NCBI GenBank assembly: GCA_003635195.1
Contig: PYIY01000072.1
Span: 1-64,000, forward strand
Source of the DNA: Candidatus Poribacteria bacterium
GTDB lineage: Bacteria > Poribacteria > WGA-4E > WGA-3G
DNA length: 64,000 nt
Direction: 5' to 3'
Part shown: piece after piece, positions 24,921-33,848 of the stretch
Numbering within the stretch: the stretch's first letter is position 1
Layout of the letters: every line of letters begins with the position of its first letter
The notes under the pieces: generated by a model
The model's input: the letters and a program-made list of their open reading frames with translations, nothing else
Database searches by the model: none
Told to the model about the DNA's origin: nothing
Position numbers and translations under genes: made by a program

Positions 24921-27407
24921 ATGAATGCGATAAGAAACATCCTGATTCTCATCAGTCTAATCGTCGGACTTACGGCAACCGCTGCTGTTGCAGAAGAACA
25001 GACCGACGTAGTATTTGGACCTGAAGTGCCGACTGCAGAAAAACAGATAGATACGGCGAAAGATGCTCAGGCAGCTCCATCTACCGAAACTGACAAAGAA
25101 GACACGACAGCTACCACTGAATCGCTTGTTGATCCGAGATTCCTTATCAAGAAAATTACTTTTCAAGGTGTAGAGACTGTCTCCGAAGACATGCTGCGCA
25201 CACTTATTCAAACACAAACCGGTGATGAAGCCTCACCAGAACTCCTTACGCAGGACCTGAAGAGCCTTTTTAAAGACACAGGGTTCTTTGCTGATGTCCA
25301 AATAGATACCCAATCCGCTGAAGGTGGAGGGCTTGAAATCATATATAAGGTATTTGAGAGTCCTAAAATTTCTGGCATTAACTTTCTCGGAAACGAGAAT
25401 TTGGATACCGGTAAGCTAAAGAACGAGATAACGCTCCGTCCCGATGAGATTTTCAGTGACCGGCGGCGCTGGGAGAGCGAGCGAGCACTCCAAAAGTTGT
25501 ACCATGAAAAAGGATATTATCTTGTCGGTATCCAGACACATCTTGATAAGAGCAGTCGTGAAGATGATACAGAGGCAAATACTGTTCAAGTCACGTTTGA
25601 GATAAATGAAGGACCGAGGGTCCGAATTGAGGAGATCAATTTTATCGGAAACGAACTGGTTTCCGCTAATACGCTACGAAAGAAACTCAAAACCCGCACG
25701 GGTAAACCGTTTGACCAGATTTTGTTTGAAGAAGAGGATCTGTCGCTAAACCTCCGCAACTACTATCAGGACCGCGGCTTCGCACAGGTGAAAGTACTCG
25801 GTTACGAGAAACGTTTCACAGAAGACAAAACCGGTATGATGCTTGACATCACTGTTGATGAAGGCCCCGAATTTATTATCGGAACCTATACACTTGAAGT
25901 GCAAGCCGGTGCCAAAAACCTCTTTTCAGAAAAAAAGATACGGGGGATGCTTGACCCCGCAGAGGGTGAGATATTCAATCGCGGTAACTTTGATGAATCC
26001 ATCTCGAAATTACAGAAGGCATATCTCGATAAAGGCTATTTGCTTTCAGAGGTCATTCCCACACCGTTCTTCAATGAGGCAGACGGCGTGGTGGACATTA
26101 CCTTGAAAATCAACGAAGGTGATGTCATAATTATCGGTAAGGTGATTATCACTGGACTCGAAAAAACGAATGAACACATCGTTAAACGCGAATTGGATTT
26201 TTTAGGCATCAGGACGGGTGAATTATTAGATCTGAAATCCTGGACCAAAGCGCGACAACGTTTGTTCCAGATGGGTTCTTTCATTCGTGCCGTCGATCTT
26301 CAACCCATCGACACTGCTGAAGAGAATCGAAAGGATTTAAGAGTTAATATCGCTGAAACACCGCGAACGGGAATGCTCAGCCTCGGAGGTGGGTACGGAA
26401 GCGAGGGCGGAATCTTTGGCACCGCTGAGGTCGGACAAAACAACCTCCTCGGACGCGCCTATCGCGTCCATCTAAAAGGCGAATTGGGCACGCGGGACCA
26501 TCATACAGCCGAACTGAGTTTTGGAACGCCTTGGGTGTTTGGGACACCCACCCGACTTAACGCTCGTATCTATGATAATCGACGTTTCCGACGCTACTAC
26601 GGAACCGTCGGCGCTGTACTCAATCGGCGCACAAATAACTACCTATACGATAGATATGTTTGGGGACGGCGAGGCGCGTCCGTAACGCTCGGGCGGCCGA
26701 TAATACATGACATTGATCTGTCCGTCCGGCTTCGCAATGAACATGTTGAGGCGCATAACCCCGATGCCGAATTGATTAACCGCTCCACGCGTAGTATCCT
26801 CTTTGCCGTTGGCAGAGATACGCGGAACTATCGGACCTCTTTGAACGATCCGACAGGTGGGTCATTCCATACGGTTTCCTATGAATACTCCGGTGGAATC
26901 TTAGGCGCAGATAATGAGTTCCAGAAATACTCCGCAGATACCAGCTGGTTCTATAGCGGTTGGTGGAACCATGTCTTTGCCGTACATGCACGCGCAGGCT
27001 ACATGGTCAGTAAAAGCACTGATTCCTACTTCCTATTTTACGAACGCTTTTTCCTCGGCGGCGCAGACACCGTTCGCGGCTATGAAGACTATGAAATTTA
27101 CCCTGATCCTGATGCATCGGGTGCTTTTAATCCTTACGGCGGTGATAAAGTCTTCTTCGCGAACTTTGAGTATCGTATTCCGGTTTCACAGCAGCTCACA
27201 GCAGCCCTGTTTTTCGATATAGGACAAGTATGGGATGAAAGTGTTATAAATCCGTTTAATCAAATTAACATGAAAAAAGGGCTCGGTGTTGAAGCCCGAC
27301 TCAACATGTTCGGCATGTTAGCTCGGTTAGGTTGGGGATATGGCTTAGATCGCATTAGCGGTGAGCCGGCAGGCAGATTCCATTTCACGATTGGCCCCGG
27401 GTTCTAA
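24921..27407 (+). CDS. bamA: Outer membrane protein assembly factor BamA
   Basis: The 828-aa Omp85 protein has a signal peptide (NILILISLIVGLTATAAVA), an acidic linker and five POTRA domains (about residues 75-500, each ending in patterns such as VTFEINEGPRV or ITLKINEGD). The 16-strand barrel follows, with the lid-lock motif GGADTVRGY and a terminal phenylalanine (TIGPGF). It inserts beta-barrel proteins into the outer membrane. The longer frame from 24825 would overlap ilvE and mask the signal peptide; the ATG at 24921 with AGGGGGA upstream is preferred. skp and lpxD follow in the conserved order. Confidence 0.95.
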   Translation: MNAIRNILILISLIVGLTATAAVAEEQTDVVFGPEVPTAEKQIDTAKDAQAAPSTETDKEDTTATTESLVDPRFLIKKITFQGVETVSEDMLRTLIQTQTGDEASPELLTQDLKSLFKDTGFFADVQIDTQSAEGGGLEIIYKVFESPKISGINFLGNENLDTGKLKNEITLRPDEIFSDRRRWESERALQKLYHEKGYYLVGIQTHLDKSSREDDTEANTVQVTFEINEGPRVRIEEINFIGNELVSANTLRKKLKTRTGKPFDQILFEEEDLSLNLRNYYQDRGFAQVKVLGYEKRFTEDKTGMMLDITVDEGPEFIIGTYTLEVQAGAKNLFSEKKIRGMLDPAEGEIFNRGNFDESISKLQKAYLDKGYLLSEVIPTPFFNEADGVVDITLKINEGDVIIIGKVIITGLEKTNEHIVKRELDFLGIRTGELLDLKSWTKARQRLFQMGSFIRAVDLQPIDTAEENRKDLRVNIAETPRTGMLSLGGGYGSEGGIFGTAEVGQNNLLGRAYRVHLKGELGTRDHHTAELSFGTPWVFGTPTRLNARIYDNRRFRRYYGTVGAVLNRRTNNYLYDRYVWGRRGASVTLGRPIIHDIDLSVRLRNEHVEAHNPDAELINRSTRSILFAVGRDTRNYRTSLNDPTGGSFHTVSYEYSGGILGADNEFQKYSADTSWFYSGWWNHVFAVHARAGYMVSKSTDSYFLFYERFFLGGADTVRGYEDYEIYPDPDASGAFNPYGGDKVFFANFEYRIPVSQQLTAALFFDIGQVWDESVINPFNQINMKKGLGVEARLNMFGMLARLGWGYGLDRISGEPAGRFHFTIGPGF

Positions 27408-27414
27408 TAGGATC

Positions 27415-27533
27415 AGAACTTACGCATTTTATCTCAAAGTCCCCTGATAAGGGGGATTTAGGGGGTTTAAAGGGCGAAAATTTTCACTTTTTGCATCGAA
27501 ATGTCCAATATTTCCTTAATTTGCGTAAGTCCT
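27415..27533. mobile_element. MITE-like element with ACTTACGCA / TGCGTAAGT inverted ends
   Basis: AGAACTTACGCA (27415-27426) and TGCGTAAGTCCT (27522-27533) are the ends. The body holds CCTGATAAGGGGGATTTAGG and GGGCGAAAATTTT. It lies between bamA and skp, 7 bases after the bamA stop. It has no ORF. Confidence 0.8.
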
Positions 27534-27693
27534 AAGAATATTGAAATTACAGGTGGATACACCATCTATCTAAACGCCTCGCTCAAGAAGTGAGGAAATA
27601 TACAGATACACACAGATACTTGAATGTTTGGCAGTAAGTGCCGAGGCTTCAGATAATGCGTCGACAAATTTTTTCTCAAAAGAGAGGATCTAA

Positions 27694-28260
27694 ATGATGA
27701 AATCATTTCAGTTGGGTGCTTGTAAAGCACGTCTAACTATATTAATTATCGCTATAGCCGCTTTCTGCTTTAGTTCTGGAACCATCGGACAGGAAGCCTT
27801 CAAAATTGGAGTCGTGAACACAGAAGAAGTCCTAAAAGCGTCCGATGCAGCGACAAAAGCGACCGAACAGCTCAGAGCGGCAGGTGAAAAACTGCAGAAA
27901 AACTTGGAAAAAATAGCCGATGATGTTCGCGTACTCCAAGAAAAGAAGACTAAAACGGAACTCTTTGTTGAGGAAGAACAGACTGCGGATTTGAACAACG
28001 AAATCCTCCAGAAACAACAAGAATACCAACGTACACGCGAAGACGGTCAACAGGCACTCTTAGCAAAAGAGCGAGAATTGCTGGAACCGATTTATAAGAG
28101 TCTTGAAGACCTCATTATCAAAGTTGGCAAAGACGAAAACTATGACATCATTCTCGAAAAACGGCTCATCACGCTTTATGTGAAAGAGGAACACGATTTA
28201 ACACAGCGGTTAATCGACTTGATGAATGAAAACAATGAAAAGGACGAGAAACCTGAATAA
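27694..28260 (+). CDS. skp: OmpH/Skp-family periplasmic chaperone
   Basis: The 188-aa protein has a signal peptide (LTILIIAIAAFCFSSGTIG), a short beta strand (FKIGVVNTEEVLKAS) and a long charged coiled coil (about 60-130) returning to NYDIILEKRLITLYV. This is the jellyfish-like Skp fold that holds unfolded outer-membrane proteins for BamA. AGAGAGG lies 6 bases before the ATG. The bamA-skp-lpxD order is conserved in many diderms. Confidence 0.9.
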   Translation: MMKSFQLGACKARLTILIIAIAAFCFSSGTIGQEAFKIGVVNTEEVLKASDAATKATEQLRAAGEKLQKNLEKIADDVRVLQEKKTKTELFVEEEQTADLNNEILQKQQEYQRTREDGQQALLAKERELLEPIYKSLEDLIIKVGKDENYDIILEKRLITLYVKEEHDLTQRLIDLMNENNEKDEKPE

Positions 28261-28319
28261 CTTTACACTGCCTCAACTCCGTAAGGTGAAATAATTCAAA
28301 ACTACGGAGAAAGGATTAG

Positions 28320-29372
28320 ATGCGTATGAAACTCAAAGAAATTTGTGAACACCTCAATGGAGATCTCTCTGGTGATGGTGAGATTGAAATTACAGGAGTT
28401 TCTGGAATCAAAGAGGCACTCCCGACTCAGATTACCTTTGTTGCCAACCCGAAGTATCTCGCCGCGATAGCGACAACCCAAGCCGCTGCCATCATTATTG
28501 GGCACGGTGTCTCTGGCAACGGAAAGCCGACGATTCGCGTCGATAATCCTTATTGGGCTTTCGTTAAAGTTTTGGAAATGTTCTCATGGGACAAAAACCA
28601 TCGCGCACCTCCAGGGGTTGATGAAACGGCAATTTTAGGTAAGAACGTCACACTCGGTGAGCGCGTCTCAATTCAAGCGTTTACTTACATCGCTGACAAC
28701 GTTGAGATTGGTGATGACACCGTCATTCAACCGTTCGTTTACATCGGCGAAGGCACTAAAATCGGTGCTGATGGGCTTATCTATCCGCACGTTAATATCC
28801 GAGAAGAGGTAACCATCGGCGATCGCGTCATTATTCACTGTGGCGCTGTTATCGGGAGTGACGGTTTCGGGTTCGCACCCGTCAGCAACCGACACCATAA
28901 AATTCCACAGATTGGGACTGTTGTTATTGAAGATGATGTTGAAATCGGTGCCAATACGACTATTGATAGAGCAACACTTTCTGAAACACTCATCAAACGT
29001 GGCACGAAGTTAGATAATCTCGTCCAAATCGCGCACAACGTTGTCATTGGGGAGGACTGTTGTCTCGCAGCACAAGTTGGCATTGCAGGGAGCACCACGC
29101 TCGGCGACCGAGTCAATATCGCAGGGCACGGCGGTGCTGCAGGACATCTAACGCTCGGTGATGATAGCGTCGTTTACGCGAAGTCCGCAGTTACAAAAGA
29201 TATGCCTGCCGGAAGCCATCTCTCCGGATTCCCAGCGCGACCCCATAAACAGGAATTACGGATTCACGCCGCAACGCGAAAACTGCCAGAACTGCTCCCT
29301 GAGTTCGCAAAACTCCAGAAACGGGTAGCAGAACTTGAAGCAAAGATTCAAGAGTTGGAAGATGATTCATAG
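28320..29372 (+). CDS. lpxD: UDP-3-O-(3-hydroxyacyl)glucosamine N-acyltransferase
   Basis: The 350-aa acyltransferase carries out the third step of lipid A synthesis. The N-terminal uridine-binding domain (about 1-100) is followed by left-handed beta-helix hexapeptide repeats (about 100-290). SDGFGFAP and DNLVQIAHNVVIG contain the conserved catalytic His region, and a C-terminal coiled helix (LQKRVAELEAKIQELE) follows. A second in-frame ATG lies at 28326; GGAGAAAGGA precedes both. Its presence implies LPS or lipid A in this organism. Confidence 0.94.
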   Translation: MRMKLKEICEHLNGDLSGDGEIEITGVSGIKEALPTQITFVANPKYLAAIATTQAAAIIIGHGVSGNGKPTIRVDNPYWAFVKVLEMFSWDKNHRAPPGVDETAILGKNVTLGERVSIQAFTYIADNVEIGDDTVIQPFVYIGEGTKIGADGLIYPHVNIREEVTIGDRVIIHCGAVIGSDGFGFAPVSNRHHKIPQIGTVVIEDDVEIGANTTIDRATLSETLIKRGTKLDNLVQIAHNVVIGEDCCLAAQVGIAGSTTLGDRVNIAGHGGAAGHLTLGDDSVVYAKSAVTKDMPAGSHLSGFPARPHKQELRIHAATRKLPELLPEFAKLQKRVAELEAKIQELEDDS

Positions 29373-29532
29373 CAGCGTTTCTGAGCTGTTGCGTCTGCTC
29401 GTTTTTTCAAAATATACCGCGTACCTCAACCTTATTCTGCGATCAGGTACATTTGGATTTGCCGACTCTATACACGCCTACCGCTTAACACCGATACCCA
29501 TTGTCAATTTCTATTTCAATAGTTTACATCAC

Positions 29533-29690
29533 GAGTGTTATTCAAAGTCCTGATAAGCGGATTTAGGGGTTTCCTCCAAAATGGGTGTTATTTCAAGTCC
29601 CGCTGATAAGGGGGATTTAGGGGGTTCTTCCAAAACGAGTGTTATTCAAAGTCCCCTGATAAGGGGATTTAGGGGGTTCTTCCAAGAATG
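29533..29690. repeat. Three tandem copies of a 50-54 bp repeat
   Basis: Copies at 29533-29582, 29583-29636 and 29637-29689 each read (G)AGTGTTATTCAAAGTC, CCTGATAAGGGGGATTTAGG and TTCTTCCAA. The unit is the body of the AGGACTTACGCA family without its terminal repeats. The rest of the 410-bp gap 29373-29782 shows no gene. Confidence 0.8.
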
Positions 29691-29782
29691 AAATATGATA
29701 TATTAGAAATGGTATTATGTATCGCGGTTCGACATCCGCTACGCATACAAGGCTAAGCGACTGTGGATCAAGACTGAAAAAA

Positions 29783-30631
29783 ATGAAAACGCTTTTTGCG
29801 TATCTCGAACTGGCGCGCCCTCTTAACGGAATTATCGCTTTTATCTCCGCATGGCTTGGTGGGATGTTCGCGAGCCAAAGCACCATCGAAAGTCTTGTTG
29901 ACATTCGGCTTTGGTTGGTTTCTATCGCTGCATTCGTCATGCTTTCTGCTGGTAACGCCGTAAACGATTATTGCGATTATAACATTGACCAAATTAACCG
30001 ACCACGGCGACCCCTACCTTCTGGACGCCTTCGGCGCGTAGATGCGTTGATTTTTGCAATTGTTTTTGTTGGCATCGGTATCTATTTGGGGACCCTTATT
30101 AATAGAAACGCAACGGGGATTGCAATTCTCGTTTTCGTCGCACTCGCGAGTTACGCCGTCTGGTTGAAACGCGTACCGTTTGTCGGTAACTTAGTCGTAG
30201 GTGGTTTGACCGGTTTAACCTTCATCTCTGGTGGAGTAGCTATAGATTCGGTGCAAGGGACACTAATTCCAGCGATCTTTGCCTTCCTGTTCACAACAGC
30301 GCGGGAAATTATCAAAGACCTCGAAGATACAGAGGGCGACGTGAAAAACAGTGTGAAAACACTCGCAATTCTCAATCCACAACTCGCTGTAAAAACTGCT
30401 ATCAGCTTCATGGTGTTGGTTATTCTATTTAGTCCTATCCCTTATCTATTTGTAGGGTACTCATGGTATTATCTGTTCGCAGTTGTACTCGGTGTCGATT
30501 CAGTCCTTATCGGATGTGCAATTCGCCTATTGCGTGATGCTTCCAGAGAAAGTTGTGCTGCCATCCAACGTTGGATGAAGTGGGATATATTTGTCGGGCT
30601 TGGCGCAATCTACCTCGGAACGTTTTTATGA
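29783..30631 (+). CDS. UbiA-family prenyltransferase (digeranylgeranylglyceryl-phosphate-synthase-like)
   Basis: The 282-aa integral membrane protein has about eight to nine helices. The two Asp-rich motifs of UbiA enzymes are visible: NDYCDYNIDQINRPRRPLPS (about residues 61-80) and DLEDTEGDVKNS (about 180-192). The overall pattern (ARPLNGIIAF, YAVWLKR, TTAREIIKDLEDTEGD) looks most like archaeal-type DGGGP synthases, which add a second prenyl chain to glycerol-1-phosphate, rather than quinone prenyltransferases. The start at 29783 was chosen over 29717, which lies in repeat-derived sequence. It overlaps the next gene by 4 bp. A GGGP-synthase-like gene lies 1.4 kb downstream. Confidence 0.85.
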   Translation: MKTLFAYLELARPLNGIIAFISAWLGGMFASQSTIESLVDIRLWLVSIAAFVMLSAGNAVNDYCDYNIDQINRPRRPLPSGRLRRVDALIFAIVFVGIGIYLGTLINRNATGIAILVFVALASYAVWLKRVPFVGNLVVGGLTGLTFISGGVAIDSVQGTLIPAIFAFLFTTAREIIKDLEDTEGDVKNSVKTLAILNPQLAVKTAISFMVLVILFSPIPYLFVGYSWYYLFAVVLGVDSVLIGCAIRLLRDASRESCAAIQRWMKWDIFVGLGAIYLGTFL

Positions 30632-31854
30632 TAAACTACGATACAGTCATCGCTTTCTTGGAAAGAAAAAACCCAGATGCTGAGGTAGTCTCTTGCTTTA
30701 AACAGGCGTACCAAACCTTTTCTAAAACCGGTGAATGGCATCGTCCGTATCAGGTGTTTACCACAGGTTGGCAGACACTTGACGGGGTTTTACTAATGAC
30801 GCCAGAGGAGGTCTTTGATGCCGATTATCGGGTCTATCTCACTGCTACAACCGAACGAGGTTTAAGAGAAATACTCTTGGCTTTCCCAAGACGATGCACC
30901 GGAATATTTCACCTAACAGAAAAGTGGATGGCCAACGGCGTACACGATGTCTTAGAAGGTGAACTTGTCCATACGGATGATGGAAGGTTTTATCGAGGTG
31001 TTAAACGAGGTAGTGGTGCGGTCGTAGAACAGCGGATGATCTCTAAGCGCAAAGACGCAATCGCTGCGGATATGCGTAAATTAGCTACCTTGAAGGGGAA
31101 GCTTGAGTATTCACAATTTGTTGTTGAAGGAGACTTGATGGTAGAACGGGCAGTTAGAGACGGATTACCTATCGAGAAAATCCTTTATACCACCACTCTA
31201 CTTGAAGCAACGGAAGGGCAAAGCCTTTTGAAGAGCGCAACTGCCGATAATATTTCCTGTTACCAAGTTAACGATGGTGTGATGGGTTCAATCACTACAA
31301 CCCGTCCGGTACCATCAATAATAGCATCGGTGTACTTTAACTTTCGGCACTTTTTATCAGAATCGGGTAAATCTAATTTTCACTTTAGTCCGGGATGCAC
31401 AATGCTCGTTGCGGAGAACATCGCGAACCCAGACAATTTAGGTATGACTTTGCGGACAGCAGATGCAGTTGGAGTATCTGCTGTGTTACTAAGCAGTGTC
31501 GGGGCAAGTCCGTTTCATAAAAACTGTGTGCGGGCATCACGGGGCGCGGTTGGACGTTTACCCTTGTACTATGCTACAGATATCAGGGCTGCAATTGAGA
31601 CACTGCGTCTGTCAGGTTGGAATGTGTTAGGTGGAACATCCAATGCTGAAAAAGATCTGTACACTATGAAATTCTCACTACCCACCGCTATCGTTGTTGG
31701 CAATGAAAATATAGGGTTGTCTATAGAAACGCGAGCGGCCTGCACGGAACTCGTCCGTATTCCGATGGCATCTGGGCAATCATCGCTCAATGTAGGCGTT
31801 GCAGCAGGCATCCTGCTTTATGAGGTAGCACGTCAGTATAGCGGGCGGGTGTAG
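30628..31854 (+). CDS. TrmH/SpoU-type RNA methyltransferase with an extra N-terminal domain
   Basis: The C-terminal part (about residues 140-408) is an RNA 2'-O-ribose methyltransferase of the SPOUT class. It has a substrate-binding region (GKLEYSQFVVEGDLMVERAV), then motif 1 NPDNLGMTLRTADAVGV, motif 2 AIVVGNENIGLS and motif 3 IPMASGQSSLNVGVAAGILL. The N-terminal 135 residues (GEWHRPYQVFTTGWQTLDG, FPRRCTGIFHLTEKW) match no family I recognise and make the protein longer than the usual 250-280 aa. ATGA overlap with the prenyltransferase indicates coupling. The RNA target is unknown. Confidence 0.87.
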   Translation: MINYDTVIAFLERKNPDAEVVSCFKQAYQTFSKTGEWHRPYQVFTTGWQTLDGVLLMTPEEVFDADYRVYLTATTERGLREILLAFPRRCTGIFHLTEKWMANGVHDVLEGELVHTDDGRFYRGVKRGSGAVVEQRMISKRKDAIAADMRKLATLKGKLEYSQFVVEGDLMVERAVRDGLPIEKILYTTTLLEATEGQSLLKSATADNISCYQVNDGVMGSITTTRPVPSIIASVYFNFRHFLSESGKSNFHFSPGCTMLVAENIANPDNLGMTLRTADAVGVSAVLLSSVGASPFHKNCVRASRGAVGRLPLYYATDIRAAIETLRLSGWNVLGGTSNAEKDLYTMKFSLPTAIVVGNENIGLSIETRAACTELVRIPMASGQSSLNVGVAAGILLYEVARQYSGRV

Positions 31855-31918
31855 AGTTTTGACCAAGGATGAGAAATTCTATAATTTCTTAAAACTGAAT
31901 GGCTCTGTCCTCTGGCAT

Positions 31919-31947
31919 TTGACAAATCGTCATAAATATGGTAAAAT
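31919..31947 (+). promoter_or_regulatory. Sigma70-type promoter of the GGGP-synthase-like gene
   Basis: TTGACA (31919-31924), 17 bp, TAAAAT (31942-31947). It lies in the 180-bp gap after the methyltransferase gene and 87 bp before the next start. Confidence 0.72.
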
Positions 31948-32033
31948 TTTAAAAGTAGGTGATGTGTCAACCTTTCAAAAAGTGCTAATTTGCAAGTCTA
32001 AATTTAACCGTAAGTAAAAAGGATAAATCGCAT

Positions 32034-32780
32034 TTGAGATCAAATTGGGTTCTGGACCACTTTAACAAGGTACTGAAAAAGCATAACGCTGGCTATTTTG
32101 TTTTAATCGATCCGGAGCAATGTGAGGTCGCTAAATGCGCTAAGCTCGCGCGGGAGATCGAGAACGCTGGTGCAGATGCGATTTTGTTAGGCGGCAGTTT
32201 TTTAACCAACGATTTGCATCCCATTGCGAGAGCACTCAAGGAGGAGACAGAACTCCCTATCGTGCTTTTCCCCGGTGATTCAATGCACCTTACGCCACAT
32301 GCAGACGCTATTCTCTATATCAGTCTGATCAGTGGACGCAACCCGAACTATCTTATTGGCGAGCAAGTTAAGGCAGCACCGTGGATACAGCGATATGCTC
32401 TTAAACCTATTCCTACCGGCTATATGCTCATTGAAGGGGGCAACAGAACTGCTGTTGAATTTATGAGTGGGACGGCACCTATTCCGCGTGATAAACCAGA
32501 TATCGCCGGACCGCATGCATTAGCTGCAGAATACCTTGGCATGCAGATGGTGTATTTAGAGGCTGGAAGCGGGGCGGCACATTCCGTGCCAGACGAGATG
32601 ATCTCCGCAGTGAAAAACCAAATTAGCATTCCATTAATCGTTGGTGGTGGTATCCGCACACCGAAAATCGCTGCAGAGAAAGTAGAAGCAGGTGCCGATT
32701 TCATTGTCACTGGCAATGTGCTCGAAGAAAATGGCTCCTTTGAATTGATGAAAGATTTCGCCAACGCTATTCATGCTTAG
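32034..32780 (+). CDS. Geranylgeranylglyceryl phosphate synthase family protein
   Basis: The 248-aa TIM-barrel prenyltransferase matches the GGGPS/PcrB family. Visible are FVLIDPEQ (about 22-29), NAGADAILLGGS, LFPGDSMHLTPHADAILYIS, IPTGYMLIEGG, IPRDKPDIAGPHALAAEYLG and YLEAGSGAAHSVP, then VGGGIRTPKIA and GADFIVTGN for phosphate binding. The family joins a prenyl diphosphate to glycerol-1-phosphate, the first committed step of archaeal ether lipids; bacterial relatives occur in Bacteroidetes and Firmicutes. The start is a TTG with AAGGA 11 bases upstream. Together with the UbiA gene it suggests two consecutive ether-lipid steps. Confidence 0.9.
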   Translation: MRSNWVLDHFNKVLKKHNAGYFVLIDPEQCEVAKCAKLAREIENAGADAILLGGSFLTNDLHPIARALKEETELPIVLFPGDSMHLTPHADAILYISLISGRNPNYLIGEQVKAAPWIQRYALKPIPTGYMLIEGGNRTAVEFMSGTAPIPRDKPDIAGPHALAAEYLGMQMVYLEAGSGAAHSVPDEMISAVKNQISIPLIVGGGIRTPKIAAEKVEAGADFIVTGNVLEENGSFELMKDFANAIHA

Positions 32781-32871
32781 AATATAGTTTTACGCGTGCT
32801 TTTCAAACACGCATTTATAGTAAAGCCCATAATTAATGAAACACATCAAATCGAAGCGATTCTGATCTTAT

Positions 32872-32897
32872 TCCCCCCTGATAAGTGGGGTGTTTTT
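32872..32897. repeat. Fragment of the CCTGATAAGGGG repeat
   Basis: CCCCCCTGATAAGTGGGGTG is a short remnant of the repeat body, followed by TTTTTG. With the hairpin GCGTG...CACGC at 32792-32813 it could act as a weak terminator for the upstream gene. The rest of the 190-bp gap before grpE is unremarkable. Confidence 0.5.
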
Positions 32898-32970
32898 GTA
32901 TTTCTAACCGAACCGGCGCAGAGTGTCTTATTAATTCTAAACTTTACTAAAAAAATAAAAGGACTTCATA

Positions 32971-33831
32971 ATGGCTGAAGTTAAAAAGATAAAAATAGAA
33001 GCAGAAGTAGAAGAATCTTCAGATAACGATTCCACCGACAATAAAGAAGGTAAAGAAAAAACACTTGTCACGCGTATGCGAGAAATCGCGGAGGTGGCTC
33101 TTGATACCATCAAATCAGAAGTGAAGCAAGAGATCGAAAAGCGTATTGCTCCTGTAGAAGAGACCGCTACCAACCTTGCATCGGAAGTTAAAGAGGAGGT
33201 AGAGGCGATTGTCCAACGGGTTCGTGAGCAATACGAAACAGAACGTGAAGAACTATTACGGGCAGAAATTGATAAAGAAGTAGAAACTGCTGTGCAAACA
33301 GTTCATGAAGACTACAAAGAGGAACGCGATCGCCTGCTACGTACAGCAGCGGAAGCTGAGAACACTAAGAAACGCTTGCAAACGGATTATCAGCGGCAAC
33401 TCAAGTTTGCCAACGAAGGGATCCTTGAGGGGATGGTCCCGGTGTTGGATAGTTTGGAAGCCGCAATCAAAAGCGTAACTGAGAGAGTTGAAGAAAGCAC
33501 TGTTTCGCCTGCGTTCGTAACCTTTAGTGAGGGCGTGCAACTGGTTCACAAACAGTTGTTGGATGCACTCAAAACCCACGGATTAGTGCCAATCGTAGCA
33601 GTGAATGAAACATTTGACCCAAATCAGCACGAGGCACTCCTTGTTACCCCATCAGACGACGTGCCGGAGGGGAAAGTAATTGAAGAGTTCCGGCGTGGTT
33701 ATATGTTACATACCCGTGTGCTACGCGCCTCGCAAGTAGTCGTCTCGCAGGGACCCCCCAAAGAAGAAGAAACAGCGAACGACACAGCAGACGGTACAGA
33801 TGATACGGATGAAACCGATGCTACTCAATAG
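32971..33831 (+). CDS. grpE: GrpE nucleotide-exchange factor with a long N-terminal extension
   Basis: The 286-aa protein ends in a GrpE domain: [56 protein letters not shown] and [20 protein letters not shown]. It releases ADP from DnaK. About 110 extra N-terminal residues are strongly charged and predicted coiled coil ([20 protein letters not shown]); the usual length is 180-210 aa. The C-terminus is acidic. AAGGA lies 8 bases before the ATG. dnaJ follows after 17 bp, but dnaK is not in the window. Confidence 0.92.
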   Translation: MAEVKKIKIEAEVEESSDNDSTDNKEGKEKTLVTRMREIAEVALDTIKSEVKQEIEKRIAPVEETATNLASEVKEEVEAIVQRVREQYETEREELLRAEIDKEVETAVQTVHEDYKEERDRLLRTAAEAENTKKRLQTDYQRQLKFANEGILEGMVPVLDSLEAAIKSVTERVEESTVSPAFVTFSEGVQLVHKQLLDALKTHGLVPIVAVNETFDPNQHEALLVTPSDDVPEGKVIEEFRRGYMLHTRVLRASQVVVSQGPPKEEETANDTADGTDDTDETDATQ

Positions 33832-33848
33832 GCTATAGGAAGGTTGAT

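Noticed and set aside
29335-29553. Plus-strand ORF at the lpxD end
   Set aside because: It overlaps lpxD in another frame and runs into repeat DNA; no ribosome binding site and no recognisable product.
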